From the NCBI GenBank assembly GCA_023426505.1, contig JAFAAP010000264.1:1-52299 (forward strand): a DNA stretch of 52,299 nucleotides. Reading direction: 5' to 3'. Under the pieces are notes generated by a model. That model was not told where the DNA came from. It saw nothing but the letters and a program-made list of their open reading frames with translations, and made no database searches. The stretch is from Pseudomonadota bacterium (lineage in GTDB: Bacteria; Pseudomonadota; Alphaproteobacteria; Rhizobiales; Beijerinckiaceae). The position numbers and the translations under genes were made by a program. Position 1 is the stretch's first letter; every line of letters starts with the position of its first letter. Below, piece after piece: positions 8,052 to 16,084 of this stretch.

Positions 8052-9062
8052 TCACGCCCCGGCGTGCGCCTCCTCGATGTTGCGGAAGAACTGCCGCGCG
8101 CTCTCGCGCCAGGTGAAGGTCTCGCCATAGGCCCGGCAGCGGCTCTGCGGGATGTCGAGCGCGGCCAGCGCCGCCTCCCGCAGGTCCTCGCACAGGCTTC
8201 CACAACCTGAGGAGCCGATCACATCCGCCGGTCCGGTGACCGGATAGGCCGCAATCGGCAGGCCGGAAGCCAGAGCCTCCAGCAGCACGATCCCGAAGGT
8301 GTCGGTAAGGCTCGGGAACACGAAGACGTCCGCCGACGCATAGACCCGTGCGAGGTCCTCACCCGTCAGAGCCCCAAGGAACCGGACCCGCGGGAATCTC
8401 CGCTGCAGGTCGTGGCGCGCCGGCCCGTCGCCGACGACCACCTTGGTGCCCGGCAGGTCGAGCGCCAGAAACGCCTCCAGGTTCTTCTCGACGGCGATCC
8501 GGCCGACCGACAGGAAGATCGGTGCGCGGCTGTCGAGAACGCGTTCATGGCGCGGCCGGAAGAGCTGCGTGTCCACGCCCCGCGTCCAGCGCCGGATGCG
8601 CTGGAAGCCGCGCCCCTCCAGCTCCCGCTCCAGGGACGCCGTGCTCACCATCATGGCCCGCGCCTCGCCATGGAACCAGCGCAGGGCCCGGTACGACCAG
8701 GCCTGCGGGATCGGCGCGCGTGCCGCCAGGTATTCGGGAAAGCGGGTGTGATAGCTCGTGGTGAAAGCCATGTTCCGCCTGCGGCAGGCCGCGCGGACGG
8801 CGAAGCCGATCGGACCCTCCGTGGCGATGTGGACATGGGTCGGTTTCACCCGATCGAGGATCCGCACCACCGGACCGGGCCGAGCCAGCGCCAGGCGGAT
8901 CTCGGGGTAGCCGGGCATCGGCACGGACGGAAACCGGTCCGGCGACAGGATCGTCACCTCCGCCCCGAAGTGGGATGCTTCGGCGGCCATGTATTCGAGG
9001 GAGCGCACGACGCCGTTGATCTGCGGGCGCCAGGCATCGGTCGCGATGAGGAGCCGCATCAT
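8052..9062 (-). CDS. agt: Family-4 glycosyltransferase, probable diacylglycerol glycosyltransferase (Agt-like)
   Basis: A GT-B fold glycosyltransferase of 336 residues. The N-terminal acceptor domain begins MMRLLIATDAWRPQINGVVRSL, with GGxxxR-like NGVVRS, and has the FTTSYHTRFPEY segment shared by MgtA/SqdX-type enzymes. The C-terminal domain has the donor-site signature SLTDTFGIVLLEALASGLPI (family EX7E) and VGRIAVEKNLE. It overlaps the PlcP-like gene by 4 nt (ATGA), so the two are translationally coupled. In Hyphomicrobiales and marine bacteria such a pair performs lipid renovation: PlcP makes diacylglycerol from phospholipid, Agt adds sugar to give mono- or diglycosyl-diacylglycerol. The role rests on the pairing; an alpha-mannosyltransferase is the main alternative. 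Confidence 0.8.
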   Translation of the reverse strand: MMRLLIATDAWRPQINGVVRSLEYMAAEASHFGAEVTILSPDRFPSVPMPGYPEIRLALARPGPVVRILDRVKPTHVHIATEGPIGFAVRAACRRRNMAFTTSYHTRFPEYLAARAPIPQAWSYRALRWFHGEARAMMVSTASLERELEGRGFQRIRRWTRGVDTQLFRPRHERVLDSRAPIFLSVGRIAVEKNLEAFLALDLPGTKVVVGDGPARHDLQRRFPRVRFLGALTGEDLARVYASADVFVFPSLTDTFGIVLLEALASGLPIAAYPVTGPADVIGSSGCGSLCEDLREAALAALDIPQSRCRAYGETFTWRESARQFFRNIEEAHAGA

Positions 9063-9874
9063 GCCACTCGCCTCGCCTCTGCCGGGCGCTCGACCTCGAC
9101 GACCGGCTCGCGCGAGGCCGCCGTTTCCTCGCCCCAGCGGATCAGCTGGAGCGTTCCGTCATAGTGCTCCACGACGGCCGTGCAGGACTCCACCCAATCG
9201 CCCGTATTGACATAGGCGACGCCGAAATCCCCATGCATGGCCGCGTGATGGATGTGGCCGCAAATGACGCCGTCCGCCTCCTGGCGCCGCGCCTCGGAGG
9301 CGAGGAACTCCTCGAAGCGGCTGATGAAATTGACGGCGTTCTTGACCTTCAGCTTGGCCCAGGCCGACAGGGACCAGTAGGTGAGGCCGAGACGCCGCCG
9401 CAGGATGTTGAGGTGCGTGTTGACGAACAGGGCGGCCGTATAGGCCCCGTCGCCCAGCAGGGCGATCCAGCGGGCATGCCGGACCACGATGTCGAACTGG
9501 TCACCGTGGATGACGAGATAGCGCTTTCCGTCTGCCGTCACATGAAGCGCATGGTCGGCGAGTTCGATGCCGCCCAGGTTGACGCCCACGTAATCGCGCA
9601 GGAACTCATCGTGGTTCCCGGGGATGTAGACGAGGCGCGCGCCCTTCCTGACCTTGCGCAGAAGCTTCTGCACCACGTCGTTATGGGCCTGGGGCCAGTA
9701 CCAGCCCGATTTCAGGCGCCAACCATCGACGATGTCGCCCACCAGATAGATGGTGTCGGCGTCGTAGGCCTTGAGGAAGTCCAGCAGGGGACCGGCCTGG
9801 CAGCCCTTGGTGCCGAGATGCAGGTCCGACAGGAACAGGGTCCTGACGCGGAAGGGCTCGAATGCTTCGGCCAT
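9059..9874 (-). CDS. plcP: PlcP-like phospholipase C (LpxH-family metallophosphoesterase)
   Basis: A calcineurin-type metallophosphoesterase of 271 residues. All metal motifs are present: DLH (D17, H19), GD (D47), GNHDE (86-90), H123 in VIHGD and GHIHH (206-210). The pattern TIYLVGDIVDGWRLK, WYWPQAHNDVVQKLLRK and YVNTGDWVESCTAV matches the PlcP subgroup of Sinorhizobium meliloti, which cuts phosphatidylcholine and phosphatidylethanolamine to diacylglycerol under phosphate limitation, rather than the lipid A enzyme LpxH. No signal peptide, so it should work at the inner face of the cytoplasmic membrane. ATG at 9874 is preceded by GAGGA at 6 nt; an in-frame GTG/TTG further out is not needed. 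Followed by agt with a 4-nt overlap, and preceded by a Pho-box-like repeat. Confidence 0.85.
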   Translation of the reverse strand: MAEAFEPFRVRTLFLSDLHLGTKGCQAGPLLDFLKAYDADTIYLVGDIVDGWRLKSGWYWPQAHNDVVQKLLRKVRKGARLVYIPGNHDEFLRDYVGVNLGGIELADHALHVTADGKRYLVIHGDQFDIVVRHARWIALLGDGAYTAALFVNTHLNILRRRLGLTYWSLSAWAKLKVKNAVNFISRFEEFLASEARRQEADGVICGHIHHAAMHGDFGVAYVNTGDWVESCTAVVEHYDGTLQLIRWGEETAASREPVVEVERPAEARRVA

Positions 9875-9929
9875 GCGGGTCCTCGCTCGTCTTGTCGGAC
9901 GAACCAGACCGGATTCGTGTCTCGCGCCT

Positions 9930-9958
9930 GTGACGTTAGCCTTGCGGAATTGTGACAG
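9930..9958 (-). promoter_or_regulatory. Candidate Pho box upstream of plcP
   Basis: On the minus strand CTGTCAC (9958-9952) and ACGTCAC (9936-9930) lie exactly 22 nt apart, two 11-bp turns, which is the phasing of PhoB half-sites; the middle unit (CCGCAAG) is degenerate. The site is 56-84 nt upstream of the plcP start, where an activator would bind. Confidence 0.45.
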
Positions 9959-10064
9959 CCCGGCCCGCACGCATGTGTCTGACGCAGGGGTTTTGCGCCC
10001 GAAAGGTCTTCACGGACGGGCCGCATCGTGTTTGGTTGCACCTCCAACCGAAGCGACTCACGCC

Positions 10065-10997
10065 TTGAAACCTCTCCTGGGGATCTCCCTCAAAGTCATC
10101 TCCGCCCTCGTCTTCACGCTCATGTCGGCTACGTTGAAGACGCTGACGACCCGCTATCCCGTCGGGGAGGTCGTCTTCTTCCGCTCGGCCTTTGCCCTCC
10201 TGCCGCTCCTGGCCTGGCTTGCCTGGCAAGGGGACCTGATCAATTCCGTGCGCACGCGCAACCTGGTCGGGCACATCAAGCGCGGACTCATCGGGACCGC
10301 CGGCATGTATCTGGGCTTTGCTGCCCTTTCCTATCTGCCGCTCCACGATTCCATCGCCATCGGCTATGCGTCGCCACTCATCGTCGTGATCCTGGCGTCG
10401 GTTCTCCTCAAGGAGAAGGTCCGGGCCTATCGTTGGAGCGCGGTCGGAATCGGCTTCGTCGGCGTGCTGATCATGCTGTCGCCTTACCTCAAGATCGAGA
10501 CCTTCACGGGAGGCCTCGACGGCGGTCCGTCGCTCGGGGCGATCTTCGCCCTCCTGGGCGCCTTCTGCTCCGCCGGCGCCATGATCCAGGTGCGCCGCCT
10601 GACCGCCACCGAGAAGACCGGCGCCATCGTGTTCTATTTCTTCATCCTGGCCTCGGTCCTGTCGCTCTTCACCATCTTCCTCGGCTGGCGGGTGCCGGAC
10701 GCCACCGACATGATGCTGTTCATCGTCGGCGGGATCCTAGGAGGCATCGGACAGATCCTGCTGACCCAGAGCTACCGCTTCGCCGACACGTCGATCATCG
10801 CGCCGTTCGAGTACACGACGATGATCTGGGCGCTGCTGTTCGGCTGGTTCATGTTCGGCGATCTCCCCACCTCCACGATGCTGACGGGAGCGACCATCGT
10901 GGCCGGCACGGGCCTGTTCATCGTCTGGCGCGAGCACCAGCTCGGGCTGATGCGCGCCCAGGAGCTCAAGGCGGCCTCGCCCAAACCGGTCGGCTGA
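10065..10997 (+). CDS. DMT-family (EamA) transporter
   Basis: A ten-helix drug/metabolite transporter with two EamA repeats (about residues 5-140 and 155-295). The first repeat contains PVGEVVFFRSAFALLPLL and the LHDSIAIGYASPL hairpin typical of family members related to RhaT/YdcZ-like exporters. It ends in a short basic cytoplasmic tail. The start is uncertain: no ATG occurs at the expected place, and TTG at 10065 directly precedes the first membrane helix; TTG at 10032 is the other choice. The upstream 190 bp is shared with the divergent plcP gene. Substrate unknown; the XRE-cupin regulator 136 bp downstream could control it or sense its substrate. Confidence 0.85.
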   Translation: MKPLLGISLKVISALVFTLMSATLKTLTTRYPVGEVVFFRSAFALLPLLAWLAWQGDLINSVRTRNLVGHIKRGLIGTAGMYLGFAALSYLPLHDSIAIGYASPLIVVILASVLLKEKVRAYRWSAVGIGFVGVLIMLSPYLKIETFTGGLDGGPSLGAIFALLGAFCSAGAMIQVRRLTATEKTGAIVFYFFILASVLSLFTIFLGWRVPDATDMMLFIVGGILGGIGQILLTQSYRFADTSIIAPFEYTTMIWALLFGWFMFGDLPTSTMLTGATIVAGTGLFIVWREHQLGLMRAQELKAASPKPVG

Positions 10998-11083
10998 CGG
11001 CCGAACCATCTCAGAACCCGGTGCCGCGCGGGAAAAAGCCCGCCGCGACACCCCTCCGGCTTGACCCATCATGGCTGTTGTCC

Positions 11084-11111
11084 CAAAACCGTTTTGAGGA
11101 ACGAACGTTCG
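11084..11111. promoter_or_regulatory. Two adjacent palindromes upstream of the XRE-cupin gene
   Basis: CAAAAC-C-GTTTTG (11084-11096) and CGAACGTTCG (11102-11111) are both perfect dyads, ending 22 nt before the regulator start. TTGACC at 11061-11066 could serve as a -35 element, which would put the first dyad over the -10 region. HTH_XRE dimers bind such dyads, so this may be an autoregulatory operator. Confidence 0.4.
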
Positions 11112-11133
11112 ATCTTTCAGGACAGGCGGGCAC

Positions 11134-11751
11134 ATGGGCGTTGAGGGAAAAGAGCGGCAAAGGGATCTCGAGACGGGCGCCCAGGTCCTGTCCGGCCACA
11201 TGGGCAAGACGATCCAGCGGCTGCGCAAGGCGTACAACCTATCCCTGTCCGAACTTGCCGAGCAGTCCGGCGTCGCGAAGTCGATCATCAGCCAGATCGA
11301 GCGGAACGAGACCAACCCGACGCTCGCTACGATCTGGCGCCTCAGCCAGGCGCTGGACGTCTCGATCGAGCGGGTTCTCGCGACGAGCGACGAGGAGCCG
11401 TTCATCGAGAAGTCGTCGCGGGCCGACACCCCGATCCTCGTCTCAGAGGACGGCAAGATGCGCCTCGCCATCGTCGGCTGGCTCAAGACCATCGAGTGGC
11501 TGCAATGGTACGACGTGCAGTCGGAGCCCGGCGGCGTGCTCGACTCCGACAGCCACCAGCGCGGCTCGATCGAATGCCTCTCGGTTCTCGAGGGCGATTT
11601 CGAGGTCGAGGTCGGCGGCGTGACCCAGCGGGCGAAGACGGGCGAAACCCTGCGCTATCGCTGCGACCGACCGCATTCTGTGCGGTGCGTCGGCGACGCG
11701 CCGGGGCGCGCCACCATGGTGTGCATCCTCAAAGCCGCCGTGATGGACTGA
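11134..11751 (+). CDS. XRE-family transcriptional regulator with C-terminal cupin domain
   Basis: A cytoplasmic DNA-binding regulator of 205 residues. Residues about 27-82 are an HTH_XRE domain (IQRLRKAYNLSLSELAEQSG, then a recognition helix KSIISQIERNETNP). Residues about 125-200 form a small cupin barrel (SIECLSVLEGDFEVEVGG, GETLRYRCDRPH) that binds a small effector, probably through His/Glu ligands. This architecture is common in regulators of amino-acid or metabolite transporters (the SutR/PuuR type). ATG at 11134 has AGGACAGG upstream at 8-14 nt. Two perfect dyads just upstream suggest autoregulation. The likely targets are its own promoter and the neighbouring DMT transporter, but this is inference. 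Confidence 0.9.
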   Translation: MGVEGKERQRDLETGAQVLSGHMGKTIQRLRKAYNLSLSELAEQSGVAKSIISQIERNETNPTLATIWRLSQALDVSIERVLATSDEEPFIEKSSRADTPILVSEDGKMRLAIVGWLKTIEWLQWYDVQSEPGGVLDSDSHQRGSIECLSVLEGDFEVEVGGVTQRAKTGETLRYRCDRPHSVRCVGDAPGRATMVCILKAAVMD

Positions 11752-11765
11752 CAGGTTTTCCCCAG

Positions 11766-12725
11766 CTAGCCCCCAGTTTGTTCAGGCTTCTTGAAGCCTT
11801 CCCGCGGAGGGAGGGACAGGAGGTACTCGGCCATCGCCTCGCGGTCCGCATCGGATAGGTGGGACGTGTTGCCCACCACCGAGCCCATCGGGCCGCCGAC
11901 CGTGTCGAAGTTCGGAGTTTCCCCCGTTTTCAACAGGGTGCTGAGATCGCCCACGGTCCATCCGCCAATGCCCGTCTTGTCCGGAGTGATGTTCGGCACG
12001 ACGCCCCTGCCCTCAGGGTCCGGGCCGCCGGCGAAGCGGCGGTCCTCGATGATCGCGCCGGCGAAGTTCCGCTCGCTGTGGCACTCGGCGCAGTGGCCGG
12101 GACCGTTTACCAGATAGGCGCCGCGGTTCCAGCTCGCCGGCTTGCTCGAATCCGGCGCGAAGGTGCGTCCGTCGAGAAAGGCGAGCTTCCATAGGCCGAT
12201 GCCGCGCCGGATGTTGAACGGGAACGGCAGCTCGTGATCCGGCGCCCGACCTTCGACGGGCGCGAGCGTCTTCATGAAGGCGAAGAGATCGCCGAGATCC
12301 GCCGGGCTCATGCGCTGATAGGACGTGTAGGGAAAGGCCGGATAGTAATGGCGTCCGTCGGGCGAGAGGCCCTCACGCATGGCGCGCACGAAGTCGGCGG
12401 TGCTCCAGGATCCGATGCCGTCCCGCTCGTGGGGCGAGATGTTGGGGACGTGGAACGTCCCGAAGGGAGACTTCAGGGCGTAGCCGCCCCCTAAGCGCAG
12501 CTTGTCGTCCTGGTTCGGCGTGGCGTGGCACGAGGTGCAGCCGCCGGCATAGAACAGGAGCCGTCCGTTATCGATGTTCGGCTGGCGATCGAGCCCGACC
12601 GGGGTGATCGGCGTCACCTGCCCGTTTCCGCGGATCAGGGCATAGGCGGACGGCGAGGTCAGGAACCAGAAGCCCGCAGCCCCGAGAACCGCCAGAACGA
12701 GAAGCCCGAGGATCGCCTTGCGCAT
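11766..12725 (-). CDS. Membrane-anchored diheme cytochrome c
   Basis: A c-type cytochrome of 319 residues with two haem sites: CTSCH (63-67) and CAECH (212-216). Residues 5-23 form an uncleaved-looking N-terminal membrane segment, so it is probably anchored and periplasmic. Each domain has the FHVPNISPH / VVPNITPD motif and a distal Met, as in the diheme subunits of membrane-bound alcohol/aldehyde dehydrogenases and isoquinoline-type oxidoreductases. No dehydrogenase subunit is adjacent, so it is more likely a general electron shuttle, possibly with the neighbouring cytochrome c-prime. Its Shine-Dalgarno (GGAGGGCAG) lies 3' of a terminator hairpin that follows the c-prime gene, so expression may depend on read-through. 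Confidence 0.88.
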   Translation of the reverse strand: MRKAILGLLVLAVLGAAGFWFLTSPSAYALIRGNGQVTPITPVGLDRQPNIDNGRLLFYAGGCTSCHATPNQDDKLRLGGGYALKSPFGTFHVPNISPHERDGIGSWSTADFVRAMREGLSPDGRHYYPAFPYTSYQRMSPADLGDLFAFMKTLAPVEGRAPDHELPFPFNIRRGIGLWKLAFLDGRTFAPDSSKPASWNRGAYLVNGPGHCAECHSERNFAGAIIEDRRFAGGPDPEGRGVVPNITPDKTGIGGWTVGDLSTLLKTGETPNFDTVGGPMGSVVGNTSHLSDADREAMAEYLLSLPPREGFKKPEQTGG

Positions 12726-12744
12726 GCCTGCCCTCCAAACGAAA

Positions 12745-12767
12745 CGGGCGGCCGGAAAGGCCGCCCG
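12745..12767 (-). terminator. Terminator/attenuator between cytochrome genes
   Basis: A 9-bp perfect stem (12745-12753 with 12759-12767) and a 5-nt loop; on the minus strand TTTCGTTT follows. It stands 19 nt after the c-prime stop and 20 nt before the diheme cytochrome start. Confidence 0.75.
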
Positions 12768-12785
12768 CCAGGAATCTGCAATAAA

Positions 12786-13223
12786 TCAGGAGCTCTTCTT
12801 GCGGAAGTCGTTGTGGCAGCCGCCGCAGTTCTGGAGAACCTTCGGCATCTCGGCCTTGAAGGTCGCCTCGTCCTTGATGCTGGCCAAGGCGGTCTGCGCA
12901 TCCTGGCTCAGCTTCGTCATGATGGAGTCGAACTTGGCCTTGTTCTCCCAGATGCTCGGCAGGGCCTCGGTCTTCGGTGCATCCTTCGAGCTCTCGGGGA
13001 AGAGCGAGGCCGCCTTCTTCGGGTTTTCTGCGAAAACCTTCAGCCCGCTCTGGACCTTGGCGAGATCGAAGGCCTCCTGACCGCGCAGCATGCCGCCGAT
13101 CGGGCGGGTCTGGGCGGCCATTTCCTTCATGAGATTCTGGCGTTGTTCGACAACGTTGCTTTGCGCGATGGCCGCGCTCACACCCAGCGCAAGCAAGCTG
13201 GCGACGACGATAGTGCGCTTCAT
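12786..13223 (-). CDS. Cytochrome c-prime (class II)
   Basis: A periplasmic four-helix-bundle cytochrome. It has a cleavable signal (cut predicted after AIA, residue 20) and a single C-terminal haem motif CGGCH (133-137) followed by HNDFRKK, the class-II placement. Mature size is about 125 residues, normal for the family. ATG at 13223 is preceded by GAGGGGAAC; an upstream in-frame start at 13295 would bury the signal peptide. Such proteins bind NO and protect against nitrosative stress or carry electrons; which applies here cannot be read from the sequence. It lies upstream of the diheme cytochrome gene in the same direction with an intervening terminator. Confidence 0.92.
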   Translation of the reverse strand: MKRTIVVASLLALGVSAAIAQSNVVEQRQNLMKEMAAQTRPIGGMLRGQEAFDLAKVQSGLKVFAENPKKAASLFPESSKDAPKTEALPSIWENKAKFDSIMTKLSQDAQTALASIKDEATFKAEMPKVLQNCGGCHNDFRKKSS

Positions 13224-13364
13224 GCAGTTCCCCTCAAATGAGCACGGGCTACGGCTTCGTTGCGAACCGTTTCCGGCGGGGAGACAATACTGCATATCCG
13301 GTGAAGCTTGAGCACTCTACTTTAGAACACATCTATGTGATCGGGCCCGTGGAGCCGGAGCCGG

Positions 13365-13682
13365 TCACTCGACCGGCTCTCCGGACATCACCCAGTCCCT
13401 AAATCCGCCCTTGTAGTGCTCCCGCAGATCCCGACCCGCCGCCTGGGCGAACTCGATGGCTCGCAGCGACCGGACGCCTGCAGCGCAGGAGAAGACGATC
13501 CGCTTGCCCGTCGGCAGGCTCGCCGGATCGAAGGTGGACAACGGATGGGAGACCGCACCGGGGATATGGCCGGCCGCGTATTCGTGCGGCTCCCGGACGT
13601 CGACCAGGTGGATCGATCCGTCCGCCAGTCCCCGCTTCACGTCCTCGCGGTCGAGATCGACATGCCCTGCCGGTGCATTCAT
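13365..13682 (-). CDS. Single-domain rhodanese-like sulfurtransferase
   Basis: A 105-residue rhodanese domain with all landmarks: LVDVREPHEYAAGHIPGA (CH2A motif, residues 26-43), and the active-site cysteine C66 in the loop CAAGVRS. The six-residue loop fits a sulfur substrate rather than phosphate. No signal peptide or partner domain, so it is a cytoplasmic GlpE/PspE-like enzyme. It stands alone between the c-prime gene (141 bp away) and the LysM gene. Physiological sulfur donor unknown. Confidence 0.93.
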   Translation of the reverse strand: MNAPAGHVDLDREDVKRGLADGSIHLVDVREPHEYAAGHIPGAVSHPLSTFDPASLPTGKRIVFSCAAGVRSLRAIEFAQAAGRDLREHYKGGFRDWVMSGEPVE

Positions 13683-13749
13683 GGAAAGCTCCTTCGTGCC
13701 TTGAGCGCCTCATTTAGGACCCGGCACGAAGGAGAGCAATCAGTGCATC

Positions 13750-14196
13750 CTACGAGAGCGGGGGAATCCGCAGCACCCAACCGGGCTGGATCATGTCGGG
13801 ATCCTTCACTGGCGGCGAGTTCGCCGTCACGATCTCTGTGTACTTGGCGCCTTTTCCCTTGCCATAGTGCTTCTCGGCGATCTCCCAGAGAGTGTCGCCC
13901 TTCTGGACCGTATACATGGTCGACTGTTGGGCGGGCTGCTGGATCTGCAGCTCGCTCGTGTCGACTTCGGCCACGCCGTAGGTGTTGCCGAGGGACAGGA
14001 TGATCTTCTCGGCCTCCTCCTGGCTCATCGCCTGGCCGCCCAGCTTCACCTTGTCGCCCTGAACGTCGATGCTCAGCTTGCTCGCGTCGAAGCCGTGCCC
14101 CTGGACCTCCTGCTGCAGCTTGTCGGGAGTTGCAGCCTGAGCGCCGCCGCCGAAGATCTTGGCTCCCGCTTCCTTGATGAACTTGAACAGACCCAT
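13750..14196 (-). CDS. lysM: BON + LysM domain protein (Kbp/YgaU family)
   Basis: A 148-residue cytoplasmic/periplasmic protein of the YgaU (Kbp) type. It begins MGLFKFIKEAGAKIFG, the typical family N-terminus with no signal peptide. A BON domain spans about residues 24-85 and a LysM domain about 93-146 (YTVQKGDTLWEIAEKHYG and IQPGWVLRIP). In E. coli the homologue binds potassium and is osmotically induced; the same role here is inference from the family. SD-like AGGAGG lies 7-12 nt upstream of the ATG. Independent gene; the purine-degradation genes start 85 bp upstream. Confidence 0.92.
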   Translation of the reverse strand: MGLFKFIKEAGAKIFGGGAQAATPDKLQQEVQGHGFDASKLSIDVQGDKVKLGGQAMSQEEAEKIILSLGNTYGVAEVDTSELQIQQPAQQSTMYTVQKGDTLWEIAEKHYGKGKGAKYTEIVTANSPPVKDPDMIQPGWVLRIPPLS

Positions 14197-14218
14197 GTCA
14201 CGCCTCCTCTTTCTTCGA

Positions 14219-14240
14219 GGCCGGCATCAGACCGCCGGCC
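14219..14240 (-). terminator. Terminator-like hairpin after puuE-uraD
   Basis: A perfect 7-bp stem GGCCGGC/GCCGGCC with an 8-nt loop, 41 nt after the puuE-uraD stop. No T-run follows on either strand, so factor-independent termination is doubtful. Confidence 0.4.
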
Positions 14241-14281
14241 AAGCTTGAAACGAAGACGCTCGATCCGACCAACCAGTTCCG

Positions 14282-15724
14282 TCACGCCAGCGAGGAGAAG
14301 ACATCCGCCAGGGAGGGCAGCCGATCCTTGAGGCGCAGGAGCGCGATCAGCTCGATCTGGACGATCGCCGTGTCGAACTCCTGGTCAGTCTCGTGCTCGA
14401 CCCGCTCCTCGAAGGCTGCGAGGATCTCTTCCTTCGTGCGGCCCTTGACGGCCATGATGAAGGGAAAGCCGAACTTGCGCCGATAGGTCTCGTTGAGGGC
14501 GAGGAAGCGGTCGCGTTCCGCCTCCGTGAGGCTGTCGAGGCCCGCCGATTTCTGCTCGCCGCGGGAATCGTCCGTGAGATCGGCCAGCTTCAGCCGACCG
14601 GCCAGATCAGGATGGGCCTGGATGAGGGCCAGCTTCTGTTCTCGGCTCGCCTCTGAGAGGACGTGCACCATGGCGGCATGGAGTCCCTCGGCAGTGTCCT
14701 GAGCTGGCGTCAGGCCGCCGTCGAAGGTGCGGGCTGCGATCCACGGCGAGTGCTCGAAGATGTCGCCGAACATCTCGACGAACATTGCCCGGCTCATGGT
14801 GCTGGGCTTCAGACCAGCCGGGCGGTGGCGCCTGATCCAGTGGCGGGCGATGTCGACGCGCCGCGCCACCCAGACCCGGTCGTGCGAGGCGATGTAGTCG
14901 AGGAACCGGGCGAGCGCCGCCGCGCGGCCCGGCCGGCCGGCGAGCCGGCAGTGGAGGCCCACCGACATCATCTTCGGCGCGCTCACGCCTTCCGCGTAGA
15001 GCGTATCGAACGTATCCTTGAGATAGGCGTAGAACTGGTCGCCCGCGTTGAAGCCCTGGGGCGTCGCGAAGCGCATGTCGTTGGCATCGAGCGTATAGGG
15101 CACGATCAACTGGGTGTGCTTGCCGTGCGTCTCCCAATACGGCAGTTCGTCCGCATAGGAATCCGCGCTGTAGAGAAAGCCGCCCTCCTCCGCCACGAGC
15201 CGGTTGGTGTGCTCCGAGGTGCGGCCCGTATACCAGCCGAGGGGCCTCTCGCCCGTCACCTCCGTGTGGATGCGGATCGCCTCCTTGAGGTGAGCCCGCT
15301 CCTCGTCGGACGGGAAGTCGCGGTAGTCGATCCATTTGAGGCCGTGGCTCGCAATCTCCCACTCCGCCTCCTGCATAGCGGCGACGGCTTCCGGGTTGCG
15401 CATGAGGGCCGTGGCGACGCCGTAGACGGTCACGGGCATGCCGCGCTCCGTGAACATGCGCCACAGGCGCCAGAAGCCGGCGCGGGAGCCGTACTCGTAG
15501 ATTGATTCCATGCTCATGTGCCGCTGCCCTGGCCAAGGCTGGGCGCCGACGATCTCCGACAGGAACGCCTCCGAAGCACGGTCGCCGTGCAGGATGTTGT
15601 TCTCGCCGCCCTCCTCGTAGTTGATCACGAACTGCACGCAGATGCGCGCGTCGTTCGGCCAGTGCGGATGGGGCGGATTGCGGCCGTAGCCGATGAGATC
15701 GCGGGGATAAGAGGCCTCGGCCAT
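14282..15724 (-). CDS. puuE: Bifunctional allantoinase PuuE / OHCU decarboxylase
   Basis: Two purine-catabolic enzymes in one 480-residue chain. Residues 1 to about 305 are a cofactor-light polysaccharide-deacetylase-fold allantoinase (PuuE: PRDLIGYGRNPPHPHWP start, FVINYEEGGENNILHGD, SHGLKWIDYRDFPSDEER, GWYTGRTSEHTNRLV). Residues about 310-480 are an OHCU decarboxylase (UraD: MSRAMFVEMFGDIFEHSPWI with catalytic H325, AHPDLAGRLKLADLT, FGFPFIMAVKGRTKEEIL). OHCU decarboxylase makes S-allantoin, which the PuuE part opens to allantoate, so the fusion joins consecutive steps. ATG 6 nt beyond the uraH stop (15731) shows the order uraH then puuE-uraD in one operon. Fusion is known in Rhizobiales. 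Confidence 0.95.
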   Translation of the reverse strand: MAEASYPRDLIGYGRNPPHPHWPNDARICVQFVINYEEGGENNILHGDRASEAFLSEIVGAQPWPGQRHMSMESIYEYGSRAGFWRLWRMFTERGMPVTVYGVATALMRNPEAVAAMQEAEWEIASHGLKWIDYRDFPSDEERAHLKEAIRIHTEVTGERPLGWYTGRTSEHTNRLVAEEGGFLYSADSYADELPYWETHGKHTQLIVPYTLDANDMRFATPQGFNAGDQFYAYLKDTFDTLYAEGVSAPKMMSVGLHCRLAGRPGRAAALARFLDYIASHDRVWVARRVDIARHWIRRHRPAGLKPSTMSRAMFVEMFGDIFEHSPWIAARTFDGGLTPAQDTAEGLHAAMVHVLSEASREQKLALIQAHPDLAGRLKLADLTDDSRGEQKSAGLDSLTEAERDRFLALNETYRRKFGFPFIMAVKGRTKEEILAAFEERVEHETDQEFDTAIVQIELIALLRLKDRLPSLADVFSSLA

Positions 15725-15730
15725 GGTCGG

Positions 15731-16084
15731 TCAGCTTCCTCGGTAGGTGGAATAGCTCCAGGGCGAGACCAGGAGCGGCACATGGTAGTGCCCGAGCGGC
15801 TCGGCGATGGAGAAGCGGATGGGAACGACGTCGAGGAACGGCGGATCGGCGGTTGCCGTCCCGACGGACCGGAAGTAGTCCCCGACATGGAAGACGAGTT
15901 CGTAGGTTCCGGTCTGGAATGCCTCGCCTGTCATCAGCGGCGCATCCGTGCGGCCGTCGCCGTTCGTGGCGGTGCGCACGACCGAGCGGCGGGCCTCGCC
16001 GTCGAGGGCGAAGAGTTCGATCGCCACGCCCTTGGCGGGCTTGCCGTTGACGGTATCCAGCACGTGGGTGGACAGGCGTCCCAT
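15731..16084 (-). CDS. uraH: 5-Hydroxyisourate hydrolase
   Basis: Transthyretin-like protein of 117 residues that hydrolyses 5-hydroxyisourate, the product of urate oxidation, to OHCU. The family landmarks are all present: MGRLSTHVLDTVNGKPA with catalytic H7, the GRTDAPL strand, HYHVPLLVSPWSYSTYRGS with the terminal YRGS tetrapeptide that distinguishes hydrolases from transthyretin. ATG at 16084 gives the normal length; a longer reading frame to 16162 adds 26 residues unlike the family. First gene of the operon; puuE-uraD follows after 6 nt. puuD diverges 213 bp upstream, so the shared spacer should hold both promoters. Confidence 0.96.
   Translation of the reverse strand: MGRLSTHVLDTVNGKPAKGVAIELFALDGEARRSVVRTATNGDGRTDAPLMTGEAFQTGTYELVFHVGDYFRSVGTATADPPFLDVVPIRFSIAEPLGHYHVPLLVSPWSYSTYRGS

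Noticed and set aside
9059..9874. LpxH (lipid A UDP-diacylglucosamine hydrolase)
   Set aside because: The metal motifs are shared, but the WYWPQAHND and GDWVESC segments and the overlapping glycosyltransferase fit PlcP better.
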